Positions 38,541-51,300 of a stretch of 64,000 bases of DNA are shown here, in pieces. Origin of the DNA: Strix aluco. Lineage: Eukaryota > Chordata > Aves > Strigiformes > Strigidae. Numbering within the stretch: the stretch's first letter is position 1; each line of letters starts with the position of its first letter. The notes beneath the pieces are model-generated. The model ran no database searches, was not told the DNA's origin, and saw only the letters and a program-made list of their open reading frames with translations. Position numbers and translations under genes: made by a program. The stretch is taken from contig NC_133955.1 in the NCBI RefSeq assembly GCF_031877795.1, forward strand, positions 2,294,001 to 2,358,000, in the 5' to 3' direction.

Positions 38541-38948
38541 CCACCTCCGAAGGCCAAAACACACAGAAGTTTCTAGCAACCTCACCCGGGACAAAGGCTC
38601 CAAGATGTGGCACCAGCGCCCGTGGCGTTGCTACAGGTTTATCCTGACCAAGCTCCCGAGCAGAGCAAATACAGGACTTGGCACCATGGAGGGAGACGGG
38701 CCTGAACCCCGTTGTGGTTCAGAGGTGTCCGAGGGGACCCTCTCCCCTTCGCCTTCGCGGCTGGAGGGTGGCTTTCAGGGACATGCGCCCACAGTTCCTT
38801 CATTTGAGCTTTCCCCGAACAGGCACGCAGGGGAGCACTGGAAGTTTTGGGAGAAACAGGGCGTTTTGGGAGAAACAGGGCATTTTAGGCTAGACAACTT
38901 GCAGCAGCTTCCCAGGCTCCAGAAAGATGGAAGCAAAGTCAAAGCTTC
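38541..38948. other. Intergenic gap between SYT2 and PPP1R12B 3' ends
   Basis: About 400 bases have no recognisable gene. It holds a two-copy 19-bp repeat at 38844-38881 (GTTTTGGGAGAAACAGGGC). The AT-rich region that continues to the window end begins here. Confidence 0.6.
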
Positions 38949-38966
38949 TATTTTATCAACTCTTAT

Positions 38967-38972
38967 TTTATT
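38967..38972 (-). promoter_or_regulatory. Poly(A) signal of PPP1R12B (AATAAA)
   Basis: The plus-strand TTTATT reads AATAAA on the minus strand (AATGAATAAAATAAGAG). It is the last signal before the intergenic CR1. Confidence 0.5.
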
Positions 38973-39572
38973 CATTTATAAATACTGTTGTGTTTACAAG
39001 CATCATAGATGTGAATATTATTCCCAAACTTTCAAACACATAATACTTATAATACTATATAACAACAACCAGTAAAACAAATCATTCATCTCAGGGTTTG
39101 AAAGGCCACTCAAAAGTTGCATAAAAATACATTCTCTCCCCATCTCGTAAGCTAGTCCTGCTTCTCCAAGGAGTTTATTTACAAAGAGCCATCATCAAAC
39201 TCGCAGCCACAATAGGCGGGTTCACCCCAAGCAATAAAAATGAATTCACCCCAAGCAATTGCTTAGAAAAAAAGCTTGTGTTCTCCAGTGGAGACCACGT
39301 CTGGCAAATGCTCTGGTTCAAATAGGGATCAGTTTTAAAAACTGCTTGCTTTGCACTCTGTCCCAAGCGCGGAGTGCAAGGTGTCCTATTCGTTACCTCC
39401 TCAGTGCACTGGTTATGTCAGGCATTAAGTGAGACCAAAAAAAATTCATTCTCAAGAATTTGGTTTGCAATTGCATCGTCGTCACGAAATACTCACAGCT
39501 TTGGCTAGTCAGAGAGACTAAACTGTTGGTGGGTCCTCTACCCTAGTCAGAGTTCAGGGGGATAATCCAGTG

Positions 39573-40553
39573 CTAAGCAGAGACTTCATCTAAAGTGGTT
39601 TGGCTTTGCAAGGTGCCACGCAGAGGAACGAAGCCTTCCGCACCCTTTGCATACTGTTCCTTAGGATAAAACACGAGTGTCCTGGTAGGAAGGGGCAAAA
39701 CGTCAGTGCAGGATGGATTTGTCAGATTGGGTTGAACCCTCTCCCTAAAACAGATACCAGGCTTCTTCACGCTGCCAGGAACCTGCCTCGTGAGAAGAAC
39801 AGGATCGTTAGTCTGAAACGGCACGGCCTGAGGCACGCGCATCGGCACGCCAGCGCTGCGCCAGCCACCAGCAGCCCCAGCGGGTGAGTATCTTCTTCTC
39901 CACGTGGCACAGAAGGGACTGGACTCCTGTTTGGAGCTGAGAGAGCCCAAGTCTGAAGCGAGGAGTGGGTCACCAAGAGAAAAAACATCAAGAACGGCAG
40001 AAGTACTCACATAAAGAGTGCACCAAGTGGGAACGGCGTGCAGAAAAAGCATTGACCGGATCTCAAGACTTAAAGCTGTTAAATATAGCAGGGTTAAAAT
40101 AAAGTAATATAAAAAGGATGCCTGGCTTAGGCAGTGCTCTGCAGAAACCCTGATGCCATTACCAGCTTTGGTCTCTTCCTCCCCAAAGCACAGCAGCAGA
40201 GGAAGGGTCTCAGTGTACCAGGAGAAACGGCATCTCATGCCGTGCACAAACAGCTCCACGGGCTGAAGAGTGGTGGAAGAGGAACCTCTGTTCAGAGCTG
40301 CCTGGGGAAAAACCAGCAGCTCTGAGAAGAGCTGGAGAGGTGGAAAGAGGCAGGACAGGGAGGGGAAGGGGAAAAATGGAGAATTAGAAAAAACCAAAAA
40401 CCCTAAGAAAAAAACCCAAGGGAGAGGAAAATAAACACACTTTCTGAAGCAATAACCAGCAAAAGGTTCCAAAAAGCCCAGGATTGACTGATAGAGATAA
40501 ATTTTACCCTGTTGAGCAAGCTCAAGAATTATGCTCATGTTCAAGTATCTCAT
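39573..40553 (-). other. 326-codon ORF of unknown meaning in PPP1R12B 3' UTR
   Basis: An uninterrupted minus-strand frame begins MRYLNMSIILELAQQGKIYL and has hydrophobic stretches such as FPLPWVFFLGFLVFSNSPFF and FLYYFILTLLYLTALSLEI. I recognise no family. The local strand is pyrimidine-rich and A-poor, which lowers the stop-codon frequency, so chance is the default explanation. Position inside a UTR and lack of a known homologue argue against a gene; the length in only moderately GC-rich sequence argues for a look. Confidence 0.15.
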
Positions 40554-42260
40554 CTATCTCTTTCATAGCGGAAATAGTCCCACCAGCCTGGCGGGAGCCG
40601 TGAGCCCACAGTCAGCAGAGGTGCCTGGGAACCTAGGCAGGACTTCTTCATGGCAACCTCCAGTTCAAGGACTGAGACTGCAACTCTCAGCCAGATGGCG
40701 CAGGGAAATCAAAGGACAAAAGAAATGAAAGGATGAATATGGAAGGATGTAGATGGGAAAGTGGTTTGGGTACAGCAGGAAGTGTCTGAGAGGGAAGATA
40801 TCGTTTGAGAGGAGTCTGTTAAGGGGAAGCTCAAGAGATCTGATGACAGGTTACTGCTGCTATCATCAAAATCACGCAGCACACAGAGGAGCCACTGTCT
40901 AAATGCCCATAGAGAGAACAATTCCAAACTATTCTAAGTATGCATAACATTAAAGAGGGGTTTTTTTGAGGTTTCCTTCAAGGTCAAGGCTTATTGCAAG
41001 CTTTCGACAGATTAAAAACTGTATCCTAGTGATACAGTTACCAGCACGCCCAAGGGTAGCTCCTTGTCCCTCCGACACCTTCCCAAGGCACGCGGGGGGA
41101 CAAGAGGTCGCTGCTTCACGCTCCTCTGCCTTGAAACCCAGCTGTGCCAAGCTGCTTCGCCACCAGATGGGTGGGTGGGAATGGACTCTGCCATTCCCTC
41201 CCTCTACCAACAAACCAGTGCTGCCGTTCACCTGGTCAGCCTCCAGCTGCAAATCAAGGCAAGGTACCTGCAATACCAGACCAGAGTCCTCTACAGGGCT
41301 CTGCCTTCGTGAACGTCGCAGGAAAACGTCCCAGACAGCTGTTAGGACAGAGAGGCTGGTTTCTGGTGTGGGCACAGCTCCCTGCAAGGTGATTCACGCT
41401 CACATGCACGTGAAAGCAGCAGAGGATCTCTAAGGGTTCAAACTTGTCCTTCAGAAAGCTTGGCAAGTGTCTGTGATACATCCTATCCAGAGGAGCAAGA
41501 GTCCAGATGCAATTAGCAGATGGTACTAACGGAGACAGGAGCCCTGCAAGGATACAGTGTGATACCCAATCACCCAGGCTGCGGAGGAAAGGCAGGGTGA
41601 GGGGTAAGGGACCTGATGCTGGGAGTCAGCGCTGATGCTACTGAACAGATTTAAAATCTTGTATTAAGTAAAAGACTCAGTCTACTGGGGCAAAAGGAGA
41701 AGAAGGTCTCTGTGCAAAGGCAGCTGTCATCAGCCTGTTACAGAAATCAGCCCTGGTGGCTTTCACAGCATCACATTTCAACCAGAGTCCCACATCTGGG
41801 GTGGGTTGATGTGCATCCTCAGAGTCCCAGCCCACGTTCACATTTCCCACCTCTAAAGGGCTTGGATGTGCTGGATTAGTTCTTTAGGTGTCACTTTTTA
41901 AAGTAGGAGCTACCTACTCCAGATCGGAGTCCAACACCAAATACTGGGCTTCTGGAAGAAGTCGTTTTGGCAGCTCAAACCCAGTCCTCACGTTTCTCTT
42001 CTCCCTTGAATACAATGTCCGAGATACCACAACATGCTTAAATTAAAAATAATAAAATGGCAGGGGTGTGTGTTGTGGGGGAAATAAGGGCAGAAAGGGA
42101 ATGTACAGCAAAGGGCAGGGCAAGGCAGGTGTGACAGATTGATCCCATGGCTGAAATGCTTGCTGTACTCGACAGGAGGAACAGAGAGGGGTAGGGCTTG
42201 GTGGCGGGGTTGGCAGCTTGTGTAGGGCACCCCTCTTTGTCCTGCCTTTGCTCAGGCTTC

Positions 42261-42347
42261 CTATTTGGAGAGCTTGCTGATGACACGAATGAGGGCTCCG
42301 TTCTCGTCCTTCAGCCTTTGGTTGTCCGACTTCAGCTCTGTCAAAAT
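42261..42347 (-). CDS. PPP1R12B: PPP1R12B terminal exon (canonical leucine zipper)
   Basis: After a CTCTCTGCAG acceptor this exon reads [20 protein letters not shown] and RVISKLSK, then TAG. Leucines at exon residues 5, 12, 19 and 26 form a perfect four-step zipper. This is the canonical end of MYPT1/MYPT2 proteins. Confidence 0.95.
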   Translation of the reverse strand: MLTELKSDNQRLKDENGALIRVISKLSK

Positions 42348-45300
42348 CTGCAGAGAGACAAAGACAAGGTGGGATTACAGCTCAGCACTGCCGGCTGGGC
42401 AAGCCCTACGGCTCAGAGGGAACAGCAGGGATGGCGCACCCCTTCCAGCCAGCACACTTCTAATGTTGGTATTTTCTCCATAACGTCTCCAGGATTTTTA
42501 CAAACTGGCTGTCAGGTGTGGAGGGGTTGAGAGGAGACGTGAGCACAGCAGAGCCAGGGTGCCCCTAGAGCTGGGAAAGCCCGTGGTGAGAAGCGTTGCC
42601 ACAGCCCTAGCGCTAAGTCAGGACCAGGCTGGGAGGGCAGGAACCATTTCTGAGCTGTTTCATCCCAAACTTGTTCCCAGGGGGTGTACAGGGCTCAGCA
42701 GAAAACGATAAAGCCGTTTTTCCTGATTTGTTTGTTCAATTTTGTTAGGACTAGAGGGGAAAACAAAGGTTTGAAATCCTAACTCAGGACTGGACCAAGC
42801 CTGGCTTGCAAAACCTCTTTAGAATAAACCCAAATCTCTTTGGGATCTCAGAGATGTTTAATGCAACGTGCACGCCACGGCCAGAGGACTGGTAGAACAT
42901 ACGGACACTGGAGATAGTTCCCTGGTGCTCAATTTTGAACGCTGAAGCTCAACCAACCAAGGGCCGCAACACAGAAAAAAGCCAGAGAGCTTTCAGTTGG
43001 AAATAGAGAAAGAAATAGCTTTGACAAGCCCTTTGCAGCATTCCTCACTGGCAAAACCCCCTCCCGACTCTCCTTGCTCCCCACCCTGCAGGCAGGTGAC
43101 CTTCAGGGGACTGTCCCCGGCTGCTCAGGGACTGGGAGACCCCACGCTCCCGACTCGGGGTGTGACACAGAGGGTGTAACGCACCCCACGGGTGCCAGCA
43201 GCCCTGAGGGCGACAGCCTGAGCCTGCTGGAACAAGCCAGGGTGGAGCAGGGTCACACGAATGGCACCGGTATGAGCTCAGCGATGACTTCTCTCTGCCA
43301 AGGTGGATCTTTCAGGAATTCCCCCAGATTCAAAATCCCCACTGAACCTCCTCCTTCCTCCTGTGCTGGAGTTTCAGCTCTGACCACAACCTCCTGCCCA
43401 ATCCTCTCACCTGCAGCCCCTCCGTGCCCACCGGCGCTGAGCAGAGGCTGCTCCCGGGGCAGAGCCCAGCTCCCACCGCTCCTGCTGCAGCGACTCCCTC
43501 CTCTCGCAGCCAGGCCAAGCCCTGCCTGGCCCCAGCGCGCCCAACCCCGTCCCCGCTGGTGCTGGATGCTCCAGACGGGAGGTTTTGCAGGAGAGAGAGG
43601 AGGGGGAAAGCGGAGCATGGTGGGATACTGGGGAGAGGGGAAACTGTGTGACGGGCTGGCCAGAGCTTCAGCTGGGGATGCTTAAAGTGTCTCGCTGGGC
43701 GCAGCGGTGGTGTGACAGGCACATCTCCAGGACAGGCTGTCACAACAGCAGTGATGACTCCCTATGCAATTTCCTGTGGCCAAATGAGAGGCATCACCCA
43801 TCACCAAAGCACTCAGGAGCCCAGAGGAGCGGGAAGAGTGCTTGCTGTCTCACTCTGCACCCCTCCATTTCCTCCTGAGCTTCACCTGACACCCACAACA
43901 CAGCACGGTGCCTTCAGTCAGCGCCCTGTGACAGTTCAACCACCTACTGGGGGCTGCAGATGGACAGTCCCTGTCCTCTACGTCACTGCTTGGGGTGGCC
44001 GCGCAGCCTTGAGTGTGTCCATCACTGTAGTAAGGTAGTAATACGAAGTTCTGCCACTTGCTTTGGTAGAGATAATCTGTCAAGAGGTTCCCAGAAGCAA
44101 CATCAGAGAGCAACCATCCCAGTTCTACAGCTTACTGGAAGCTCTGACGGTGGCTATGCCTTACACACACGCTTCAGTGCAACTTTGGTGATTTATTTGA
44201 AAAGGAAGGAGCATATAAGTACATGTAAAGCAAGTGCTTCTTGAAAAGTTTCCCAGCTGTAGTCCCACTCCACCAGTTTCCAGTGCAGCTTTCTGAAAAC
44301 TAAAAATCAACCTTACAAAATTTCATTCCTCCCAGGTCAAGGGCATTCCTCCCTTTGAAGCAAAGCAGACTCAAGTCAGGTAAAATAAACTGCACGTAAA
44401 GCAGGCTGGTAATGCAGGGGCCTGAAAACAGAAGCTTTATAAATGTCTAATTGGAAATGGCAAGGAGGGAAGGAGGGATGCAGCACAGCCTGCAGCAGAC
44501 GGCAGAGCTGACCATGATGCAGCGTCGGCGTAAAGTGAGTTTTGGGCCAGAGACTGGTCCGAGCAGCGGTACTCTGTATCACCTGTGACACTGGAGAAGG
44601 TGGCACTTCAGAAATTACAAGGATTTTGGAAAATGAGATTCTTTGGAAAGCACCACTGCTGCAAGAGCGTGGTAAATCTGTCAGAGTTTAAAACAGCGAC
44701 ATTACTGTATAGCTGTGATGTTTACAGACACTGGTGAGACAAGGTTTACAGGTACCAGCAACATCCCGTGTTAGACCTACTGGAAGAGTTGAAAAAAAAT
44801 CAGCAGAGCTTGCAGACACACGGCTCTTCTCCAGCTCAGACACCAGCAGTGAATTGCAAACCTGTAAGCAAGCTGGGAAGGATCAGTTCACCCATGTCTC
44901 AGCCAGCCTGCACGAGAGACAAGGCACGTCAGAGCAGATGGGTGTTAGCAGGGGGAATTTCCTAGGAGGAGAGAGACCAGTGACTTACAGTTTGTGAAAC
45001 GTTATTTCTCTGAGTCTGGAAAGTTTTGCTCAATTTTCCCTCTCAGATCTCAAAGCACATTGGGAAGGAGAATGACTTAAAGTCACCGCTTGTGAGAAGG
45101 AATGAGTCAGTGACAGGTTCCAGAATACTTTCACAGATTTAAACCAGAAAGATGGTGAGATCATTTAATCTGACCAGCTGCACAATTCAGGCCACATAAC
45201 ACAAAACACCCCCTCTCCTCTCTCAGACCCTGTGATACACGCGTGGTCTTGAACTGAGACTCCTGGAAAGGGGAAGCAACAATTCCCCTGGTTAGTTTGT

Positions 45301-48300
45301 TTCTACGGTTAATCATCCTTGATATAATTTGTGTGCTAAGAATAGATTTTTTTTTTTATACCTCAGTGTCACTTCCAGCCCACGAGAGCATACTGCTTCT
45401 TCCTTTCTTTAAAAAAACAGCTATGTCTGAAGGGATCTGAATACCACTACTAACCTGCAAAAGACAGGTAGCCCTAAGAAAGAAGCATTTACAGCTTTAT
45501 TTTAGCACCGAACCAATGAAGTAGCAAGAAACGATGTAATTTAACTGCGTGATGTGTGAGGGCAAAGCTTACGGAAGGCTTGTCCTTGGATTTCAAACAC
45601 TAATTGCTCTGCACTGAATTTAAAACAGAAGATGAAAGAAGAAAGCGCACCTGGCCCAGCTCCTATTGCTTCCCCTGCCTTGTACCCAGACCACAGGAGG
45701 CAGAGGGGATGCTGCAGCCTGTGAAAGACTCAAAAATCTGTTTAAAATGAGGGAAGGAGCTTGTTCTCTTTGCTCAAGTGACCAAGAAAACCTGCTGAGG
45801 ACTGCCCAGTTGTAGGTTTTCTAAAAATCACTTTCGTGTCTAAAATGTGCACTTTTCATAACAACCCTAGAAATTTATTACATTGTTCATTCTGACTTCA
45901 GATAATCTTACCTGCTGGGTGCCAGCTTCTCACTGCACTAAGTCCAATTAAAAAAAGAACTGCATAATGAGCAGACACAGCACAAAACACCTATTCTGAG
46001 GTAAGGTCGGGGGGAAGGGGCTGCTGGCTAACCTATTGGCACCGACAAGCTCCCCCAAAGCCACTTGCCAGTGTTAAGCCACAGTGAAGCAGCTGATCCA
46101 TCACTCCTCAGTAGCCACCTCAGTGCCACCCACCCAACTCTACGCCCCCACATCAAGGCAGGAGCCCATCCTGCTGTTCCTCTCCTGGATGACGGGAGAC
46201 ACGGGTCCCATCCACAGGACAAGGCAAGCCCCCGACGTGGTCGGTTAGTAAAACGGCGAGATCAGGATCATCTGCCAAGCAGAGCAAAAGTCAGCAGGAC
46301 TGAACAGAGCCTCCAGCGAAACCCTGCTTCAGCCGGGCAGTAACACCATGCTTCTGGCTTTTGGAGGATCCTTTGCCACATGCTGCTTTTGAGCCACAAG
46401 CTTCATCAGATACCCTCGAGGGCAACGAGGGGAGGGAGAACAGCCCGGCCAAGGGAGCGGAGACCTGCCTGGAAGAGTGGAAGAGGGAGGCGAGATGAGC
46501 CGGAGGGAAAGCAGCTACAGCTCCTCTGATTCGGAGGGCTTGGCAGGCAGAGAAAGTCTGGCTACGACCCGGGTCAGAGCCCTGTTTTCAGCCAGCAGTT
46601 GCTCATTCATCTGCCTCAGAGTGTGAATCTGTTTGAGCTGGTGGAGATTCTGCAGAGAGTGAGAGGAGTGGACAGAAAAATACAGAGAAAACACCACGAA
46701 GACAAAAGGGCACAGAAACGTGAATTTAGTCCACAAGCAGTAAAAGAACAAAAGAGAATAAAAGAAAAATTAGTAGCGGTGAGTGCTGGATGGGCAGCAG
46801 CTCAGGTGCATACGGGGAAAGCCTTACAACACACTAAAGATGTTTTGGGAACCACCCCTTTCCTCGGGGGCCCCCAAAGCCTTTAAAAAGGTCAAATAAA
46901 GGGATTTCCCACCACAAAGCAAGACAGTCTCTTGCAGGTTATATTCTACTTTACCCAGGCAGCGAGCTCCAGCAGCACACAGCCCCTGGACTTAGGAACT
47001 ACTGTGAGAACTACCACCGTTCACTTACCACCTACGCAGGCTTTGAAAACACTGCTGGCAACTGAGAATTTCTTTAAAATTCCTTTTCTTTGTGTATCTC
47101 TAAAAGCTAAAGCAGTCTTATGTTGCAAAGAGTGATCAGAGCTTCCTGGGAGATTTTGAAGACATAGACTGAAGCACCTGAAAGCGTCACTGTCCTACAG
47201 CAGACCACGGAGACACGTACCACGTCTGCTCATGTCCCTCGTCCCCGTGGCACCTGAATGACGGGTCTTGATTCCGCTCAGGCTTCAGTCCTGCCAGAAG
47301 GTCTGGGGCATGTGCGTGGGTTTGTCATCCCTGCCCAGATTCAACTCTTCTCTGTCACGGGGCTCAATTTATCTCTGATCTCCAGAGGTGAAAAGTCAGA
47401 ACCTTAAACTGCTCATTTCAACCAGAGGAGTTTGAATGACACTGCTTACACAGGAGGCACGTGAAAACGTGGCATTCTTGGTTATAAAAGAAATGAGTGG
47501 GCAAGGGACAGTGTAGAAATCAAGCCCCCAAACTGTGGCTAGCACAGGTATAGCAGCAACGGGGAGATACAGAACATAGAAGCAATGATGAAGACAAAAT
47601 GGGAAAACGGTAAAAGCCAGGCAGACATCACCAGTCCCACAAGGATGACATCTTCCCCATGATGCTAAAGCGAAACCAGGTGCTGGACATTTACACCAAG
47701 CGTGGGTGCCAGGACATGCTGAGGGCTGCAGAGCTGCTTTCTGAGCAGCGTCCTGTCCCTCCTTCCTCCCGACAGCTCGTCGGGCAGCGGGGCCACGTGA
47801 ACAAGAAACCTTCTTCCATGGTGGAGGGAGCACAGACGCTGGGAGGGGAAAGGCAGGAAGAGAAACATCTGCGAGAAAAGTCGTTTTAAGTTCAAGTGAA
47901 CAAACTGCAGCCCAGAACCAACGTGCTGCTCCCTGCGTCCTCTTACTTGTGAGCGTGCAATGGCAGGGAGGAGAGAGGGAAGGGGATTCATTTCTGCCAT
48001 TTAATTAGCAGAAAGCATTCAAAGGGAGGTCACTGTCTGTCCTTAACCAGAAGCAGCGTGGGCAAATCTACTGCCATACAAAGAACTTGCATGAACTTCC
48101 AGCCAAGTCGCGTGACATGGAGCTGGCTGCAGTTGGCAAGGAACCTGCTGCTTTCTTTTCTACAAAACTACTATATTCAGTGGTTAAATGGCTCACTAAT
48201 TCATGGTTTACAGAATCTAGCTTCTCTTTTTTCAAATTTATGTTTGTTTGTGTTGATGCCCTTTGCCTTTTGTCCAATGGCTCATTCCTGTATAAAAGAG

Positions 48301-51300
48301 AGGTGCTTTGTGTAGCCCCCATCCACCGGCTCGATTCTTAGCTACTCAAAAGCACTACCTCTGCTCTCCATTAAGGAATCAAGATACCTCATCCAAAAGC
48401 CTTGCAAAACCAACGGAAGCAAGGCAGGTGAGAGCAGGGAGCCAGCAAAGGATGGGGTTTGAGCCCCCCGAGGGCATCCAACTGACAAAACAGCTCCCAC
48501 TACTCGGACTACGTCAACGCAGTTCTGACACTGGATAAATCAACAGGTCCTGAGACTGCCACGGCAATAAACTGCAGGAGAGTGTCAGGGACATCTCGGC
48601 AGTGAGATCCCCTCTCGCCAAATCTCCGCCATCTATCCATCACGTAACCTGCCCGAGGTGTGCCAGCTGCCCCTGTGCTCGGTGAGGACACAGACACATC
48701 ACATGTCTGTCCTGGGATAAATCACACCCAGGAGCCACCGGAGGATGGTTCATACTGGAAGAGACATTTCTTTTGGTGGTACCATGGAGAATAAACATCC
48801 TCTGTTTTATCACAGGGAGCACAGCCGGGCATCCGACTGGCAGAAAACATCAAACATATGTAAAACGGGGCGCCATGCTACGCGAGATGGAGAGGATTGT
48901 GACTGTTTTGGAGACCACCTTTATTCTTCCACACCAATATTGCCGAAGCCTCAGCATGGCACGATCAGATGCAGCTCAGCCTCAGCACGCTGCCACAGAC
49001 GATAAAAAGGATCACTTATGTAAAAATGTGTGTGTGCTGCAGGTAGGACAGCCTTCTATTTATCCAAGAAACCCAGGAAAAGCTGGAAAGCTGGGACTGA
49101 AGCCAAAGGCAAAGACCAGAATCTGGACAATACTGCTGTGATTGCTTATCACTCTGCTTGATACCGGCTTACCGAAAGCAGGTTTCTCAGTTCAGCTGTA
49201 CCTGCCTTCAATTAAGGGATTTTGCGCCTGCAACACTAGGGGAAATAAAAATGCCCAAAGCATGCACAATGTACAAAGCCAGGAGGTGCAGTGCTGCTAC
49301 AGAATAAAGAAGCTTCTGTGACCTTCAAGAAAAATTGCTGGGTTAAGTTGGGACCTCAGGCACTTGGCATTGAATTCAGTTCAGTGCAAATGCTAATTTT
49401 CTTTCTTCTTCCTCAGCCAAGTTGCTGTATCTCCAGTCAAATTCTGCAGTCACTTCGGAAAATGCTGCACTGCTCTGTCACCTTCATAAGAGCAGGTCTG
49501 CAGGAGCAGCTCTGGCACCAAGGAGTTCTTGAGATTGCTGAGTTTGTCCCACTCTTCTCCATTTCTTGATTGCTTCATTAGCAGGGGTTAAACTCATGAA
49601 AGGAACAAAGCTCATTACTTCAAGCATAGCCTGAAGTACAAAGCGTTGCTGTCCCAGAAACCCAGGACCATTCCGTGACCACTGCTGCGCCTCCTCTTCC
49701 TAAGAAGTCTGCTGCAAGAAGAGGAAAGCCCTGGCCAGGACATCTCATGCACAGAACTGACACAGACACCCCAGGATCCAAAAGCTGGATTTGAGTCTGT
49801 TGGACTGGTTCAATTCAAAGACCAGTGGGAAGAATCCCCACAACCACAGTATTACCTGAGACCTAATAACCTGGCATGTTTGGTTGCTTCCCCTTGTGCT
49901 CTCCATGTTAAAGGAAACTGGTGGAAACTGGTGGATTTGCTTAAGTCGCTTATTCCTTCTGATTGTGCTCGACAGCTATTCAGCTTGTGCAAAGAGCAGG
50001 AATGAAAGTCTAACCAGAATTAATAGATTTGTTTTCCTGGCTCAACCTCCACACTAGGGATTAACATAGATGCTCTGAAGAGGTTATCTCATGCTAGACA
50101 AACACAACTGGGCCGACTCTCCTTGCTTTAAGGCACAGTGGAAGTGGACAGGGAAGTCTGCTTTCCTTATGGACATGTCCAGTTCAACCTTTTTCCTTCA
50201 CAGATTTTATGCTCCTTTTTACTGAGTGGCTGTCAAAAAGCACGTCACAGTGCACTCAGGTACTCACCACATACTTGAGTTTTTGCAAAATCTAGTGGAA
50301 ACATAGTTGCACCTTAGAAAAGATATTTTCAAATTTCATGTCTATTTATTCTACTAAAAAAAAGGCCACTTTGGTTCAATGCAGCAAGGACACAGCAAGA
50401 GAGCAAAGAGTAAGTACCACTCTCGAGGACCTAATAGCTCATTTTCAGTAACAAGCACAGGCTCCTTTAGCTCACGTCTCCAGCACATCTCTCAGAGCAA
50501 TATAAGAACATGTCAAACTTCTAGCAGTGTTTCTTCTTTAGCACCATCTTGGCTTCCCTCAGTTTGCAGCTCCGGACCAGCTGAACCAGAGGCGCTTTTG
50601 GCTGCGTCCAACAGTTCCTACAGGCACCTTCTTTCATTAATTGCTTTCCGAACCAATATAAATGTTTCAAAACTGACAGGCCACTAGAGGACACCAATTT
50701 GTCTTTTTACTCCATGGACTGAGCTGGTTTGCAGAGTGATCTGCGTAGCTGAAGAAACAACACAAACTGCTACTCTCTGCATTTTCTCTGGAAGGCCATA
50801 TTTCTGTAATTACAGGAAGGTCTCTCTGGAGTTAAAGGTTGTTACCTGGTTCAGTGAACAAAGAATTTGGAATTTAGACATATTCAGTCTCCCTCCCCTT
50901 GTGGCTAGCCATCCACATCTCCTCTGTGAGAGAACAAAAGAGCCTTTACAGTGCGACCACCAAATCATTCGGCTACTTATTGCAGTAGAAGATGCAGCAC
51001 AAGCCAATGGGTCCTTTCAAAGACGTATGCTGGGTAAATATTTGAAGCTTCAAATAGAAACATAAAGTTGGAACCTCCTCCAGGGTGGCAGGAAATCGTT
51101 TCTATCCATGCACCGTGTCGGGAGAGCTCTCAGATGGAGTCCTTCCTTCTTGAAGTAGCTTGGTCCCACCTGGGTCATGCTCAAAGGGAGTGAAAGCGCA
51201 GGACACAGAGCAAAGGGGGCGTTCTGGGAATACAAGCATTAAAATATAGCGTAAAATGATGTAACGCTGCAAAATCAGTGTGAGGTTTAGGCGTACTTAG

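Larger units (their letters stand above)
38950..42260 (-). other. PPP1R12B: PPP1R12B 3' UTR (long isoform)
   Basis: About 3.3 kb lies downstream (minus strand) of the stop codon at 42261-42263. It is bounded by an AATAAA (minus) at 38967-38972 in an AT-rich context. An ORF of 326 codons at 39573-40553 lies within it in sense orientation. The 3' end is inferred from the signal and from the composition change. Confidence 0.6.
42348..46514 (-). other. PPP1R12B: PPP1R12B 3' UTR of alternative exon and intron
   Basis: The first part (46514 to about 45855) is the probable 3' UTR of the alternative terminal exon. The rest is intron for the canonical form. It contains the ancient CR1 remnant at 45131-45260. 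A GC-rich patch at 43070-43600 has no supported gene. Confidence 0.6.
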
